A DNA stretch of 64,000 nt, from the NCBI GenBank assembly GCA_946499505.1, contig CAMMSL010000008.1, positions 1 to 64,000 on the forward strand. Direction: 5' to 3'. Each line of letters begins with the position of its first letter. Position 1 is the stretch's first letter. The notes below the pieces were generated by a model. It was not told the origin of the DNA, made no database searches, and saw only the letters and a list, made by a program, of their open reading frames with translations. This document shows, in pieces, positions 62,187 through 64,000 of this stretch. The DNA is from an uncultured Lachnoclostridium sp. GTDB taxonomy: Bacteria > Bacillota > Clostridia > Lachnospirales > Lachnospiraceae. A program made the position numbers and the translations under genes.

Positions 62187-64000
62187 ATGGGAGCGTTTGA
62201 CAAGATAAAGAGCGGGCTGCCGGGAATGGATGAACTGTTAAATTATATCCGGATGGGGGACAACGTAGTCTGGAGTGTATCGGATCTGGAGGATTTTAAA
62301 TTTTTTGCAGTACCGTTTGCGGAGCAGGCGATCAGGGACGGGAGAAATCTGATCTATATGCGTTTCGCCGATCATGAACCACTTCTCACACCGAGGCCGG
62401 GAGTTAAGATCTGCGAGTTTGACCCCGATAAGGGGTTTGAGGCGTTTACTGTGGATATCCATGACAGGATCGCTGAGGAGGGCAAGGATGCGTTCTATGT
62501 GTTTGACAGTCTGTCGTCTCTTCAGTCCGTATGGTACACAGACCTGATGATGGGCAACTTTTTCCGCGTGACCTGTCCTTATCTGTTTCAGTTGGATACC
62601 GTGGCATATTTCCCGCTGCTGCGGGGCAGGCATTCCTTTGAAGCAGTCGCCCGCATCAGAGATACCACGCAGCTTCTTCTGGATGTATACCGGGGTGACA
62701 GGATATATCTCCATCCTCTCAAGGTCTGGAATCGTTATTCTACAAGGATGTTCCTTCCGCATTCATGCAGCCTCATGCAGAATGCCGAGTGCCGGTTCGA
62801 GACAGTGGACGGCGGCGTTGCGATGAGCAGGTATTATCAGCTTGTGGAGGAGGAAGAGGAGAAAAATCAGGATCAGGACTATGACAGCCATGACAGGTTT
62901 TTCTCGCTTGCGAAGCTGGATTACCAGCGGGGGATTTTCAGCGAGGAAACAGAGCGGCAGATTATAGAGAGCACGCTGACAAAAGACCGGAGACTTCAGG
63001 AAATGATCAGGAAATACTTCAGGCCGAGAGATTATTTTCAGCTTCGGGACCGCATGGTCGGCAGCGGTTCTCTGGGCGGAAAAGCATGCGGCATGCTACT
63101 TGCCCGGAAGATCATACATACAGAGCTTCCGGAGTACAGGAAATATTTTGAACCCCATGATTCCTTTTATATCGGATCAGATGTCTTTTACACGTATATT
63201 GTGTCCAACAATTGCTGGGAGACACGGATCGAACAGCGCACGGAAGAGGGATATTTTACTAAGGCGGAGGCGCTGAAAGAAGCATTGATGTCCGGTACTT
63301 TTCCGCCTGATATCAGGGAGAAGTTCAAGACCTTGCTGGAATATTTCGGGCAGAGCCCGATCATTGTCCGTTCCTCCAGTTTTCTGGAAGATGGGTTCGG
63401 AAATGCATTTGCCGGAAAGTACGAATCGGTGTTCTGTGTGAATCAGGGATCTCCCGAGGAACGTCTGGAAGCCTTTGAATCGGCAGTGCGGACGGTCTAT
63501 GCAAGTACTATGGACATCTCTGCACTTGAGTATCGGAAGCAGAGAGGGCTGCAGCACAGTGACGAACAGATGGCGGTTCTTGTCCAGAGAGTATCCGGTT
63601 CCTATCATGGAGATCTGTTCTTCCCTGCAGCGGCGGGAGTGGGATACAGTTACAGCTCTTACCGGTGGAATAAATATATGGATCCGTCGGCAGGACTGCT
63701 GCGGATCGTAGCCGGACTAGGGACAAGGGCTGTGGACCGCCCGGATCACGATTACCCGAGGCTGGCAAATCTTGACCGTCCGGCGGTTCCCATGCAGAAC
63801 AGTGTGGCAGACCGGCACCGGTTTTCCCAGCGCATTATGGATGTGCTCGATACAGGAAAGAATAAGTTGACAGAGATAGGGATCGATTCTCTGATTGAGG
63901 ATCTTCCCCTGTGGTATAAGAAAGCGGTCATGGAGCGTGATTATGAGGCAGAAGCGGCTCTGAAGCGGATGAACCGTCCGCGGCAGGTATGGTTTACCAC
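62187..64000 (+). CDS. PEP/pyruvate-binding protein with KaiC-like N-terminus, 3' end outside the window
   Basis: Open from ATG 62187 (AAAGGAGG seven bases upstream) to the right edge, 604 residues visible. Residues 1-195 resemble a RecA/KaiC domain: SGLPGMDELLNYIRMGDNVV parallels KaiC TGIPGLDELL, YVFDSLSSLQSVW sits at the Walker B position, and KVWNRYSTRMFLP at the end; but the P-loop position reads VWSVSDLEDFKFFAV, with no GxxxxGKT. Residues ~380-600 are an ATP-grasp PEP-synthase/PPDK N-terminal domain (IIVRSSSFLEDGFGNAFAGK, VLVQRVSG). Function unknown; the phosphohistidine domain, if any, would be off the window. Confidence 0.75.
   Translation, partial: MGAFDKIKSGLPGMDELLNYIRMGDNVVWSVSDLEDFKFFAVPFAEQAIRDGRNLIYMRFADHEPLLTPRPGVKICEFDPDKGFEAFTVDIHDRIAEEGKDAFYVFDSLSSLQSVWYTDLMMGNFFRVTCPYLFQLDTVAYFPLLRGRHSFEAVARIRDTTQLLLDVYRGDRIYLHPLKVWNRYSTRMFLPHSCSLMQNAECRFETVDGGVAMSRYYQLVEEEEEKNQDQDYDSHDRFFSLAKLDYQRGIFSEETERQIIESTLTKDRRLQEMIRKYFRPRDYFQLRDRMVGSGSLGGKACGMLLARKIIHTELPEYRKYFEPHDSFYIGSDVFYTYIVSNNCWETRIEQRTEEGYFTKAEALKEALMSGTFPPDIREKFKTLLEYFGQSPIIVRSSSFLEDGFGNAFAGKYESVFCVNQGSPEERLEAFESAVRTVYASTMDISALEYRKQRGLQHSDEQMAVLVQRVSGSYHGDLFFPAAAGVGYSYSSYRWNKYMDPSAGLLRIVAGLGTRAVDRPDHDYPRLANLDRPAVPMQNSVADRHRFSQRIMDVLDTGKNKLTEIGIDSLIEDLPLWYKKAVMERDYEAEAALKRMNRPRQVWFT

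Overview
The window reads as a chromosomal stretch from a spore-forming member of the Clostridia, most likely family Lachnospiraceae. The main evidence is the six-cysteine SCIFF peptide with its radical SAM maturase, a SpoVT-type regulator, a small acid-soluble spore protein, a fused SecDF, an archaeal-type AspRS with GatCAB behind a T-box, LL-diaminopimelate aminotransferase, and a flavodiiron protein fused to rubredoxin and an NADH-dependent reductase. Genes are densely packed with strong GGAGG-type ribosome binding sites. No phage, IS element, rRNA operon or CRISPR array was seen. Species cannot be named from the sequence alone.

Layout, 1-14 kb: the 3' part of a Cna-B repeat surface protein; spoVT behind a long hairpin that buries its ribosome binding site; the TIGR04086 membrane protein, SCIFF peptide, SCIFF maturase and secDF; an 875-bp non-coding stretch full of inverted repeats; a cell wall hydrolase on the minus strand; a HAD phosphatase; uppP; and an amino-acid ABC importer whose binding protein looks circularly permuted. 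14-28 kb: an SfsA-MutY fusion; a TetR regulator with a lipid kinase; a PAP2 protein; trpS; tRNA-Arg; a GntR-ABC exporter operon with its own operator; a pseudouridine synthase; tex; a DnaJ-like cochaperone; rpiB; a CmpB-type membrane protein with a hendecad coiled coil; and nth. 28-44 kb: the flavodiiron fusion; tRNA-Gly; garK with a CdaR-type regulator; a YesL protein with xpt; dapL; a PadR/DUF1700/DUF4097/PspC envelope cluster; an SASP; a WecG-like glycosyltransferase; a PucR-type regulator; ftsEX; and a C-terminal processing protease.

45-64 kb: a T-box-controlled aspS-gatCAB operon for tRNA-dependent amidation; an Rpn-type nuclease; an XRE-aminotransferase fusion with four operator-like repeats; clpB behind a degenerate CIRCE site; dinB; an acyltransferase; a threonine/serine exporter; a stand-alone DnaK paralogue; and, running off the right edge, a PEP/pyruvate-binding protein whose N-terminus looks like a KaiC fold without a P-loop.

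The most unusual points are these. (1) A structured ~131-nt hairpin element of equal length in both copies lies directly after the stop codons of secDF and the thrE-type exporter, in the same orientation relative to each gene, with a compensatory base-pair change. (2) The T-box specifier region reads GAAC, allowing overlapping Glu and Asn codons that match the two substrates of the transamidation pathway. (3) The solute-binding protein appears circularly permuted. (4) SfsA-MutY, XRE-aminotransferase and KaiC-like/PEP-binding fusions occur. (5) The spoVT ribosome binding site sits in a 22-bp perfect stem.
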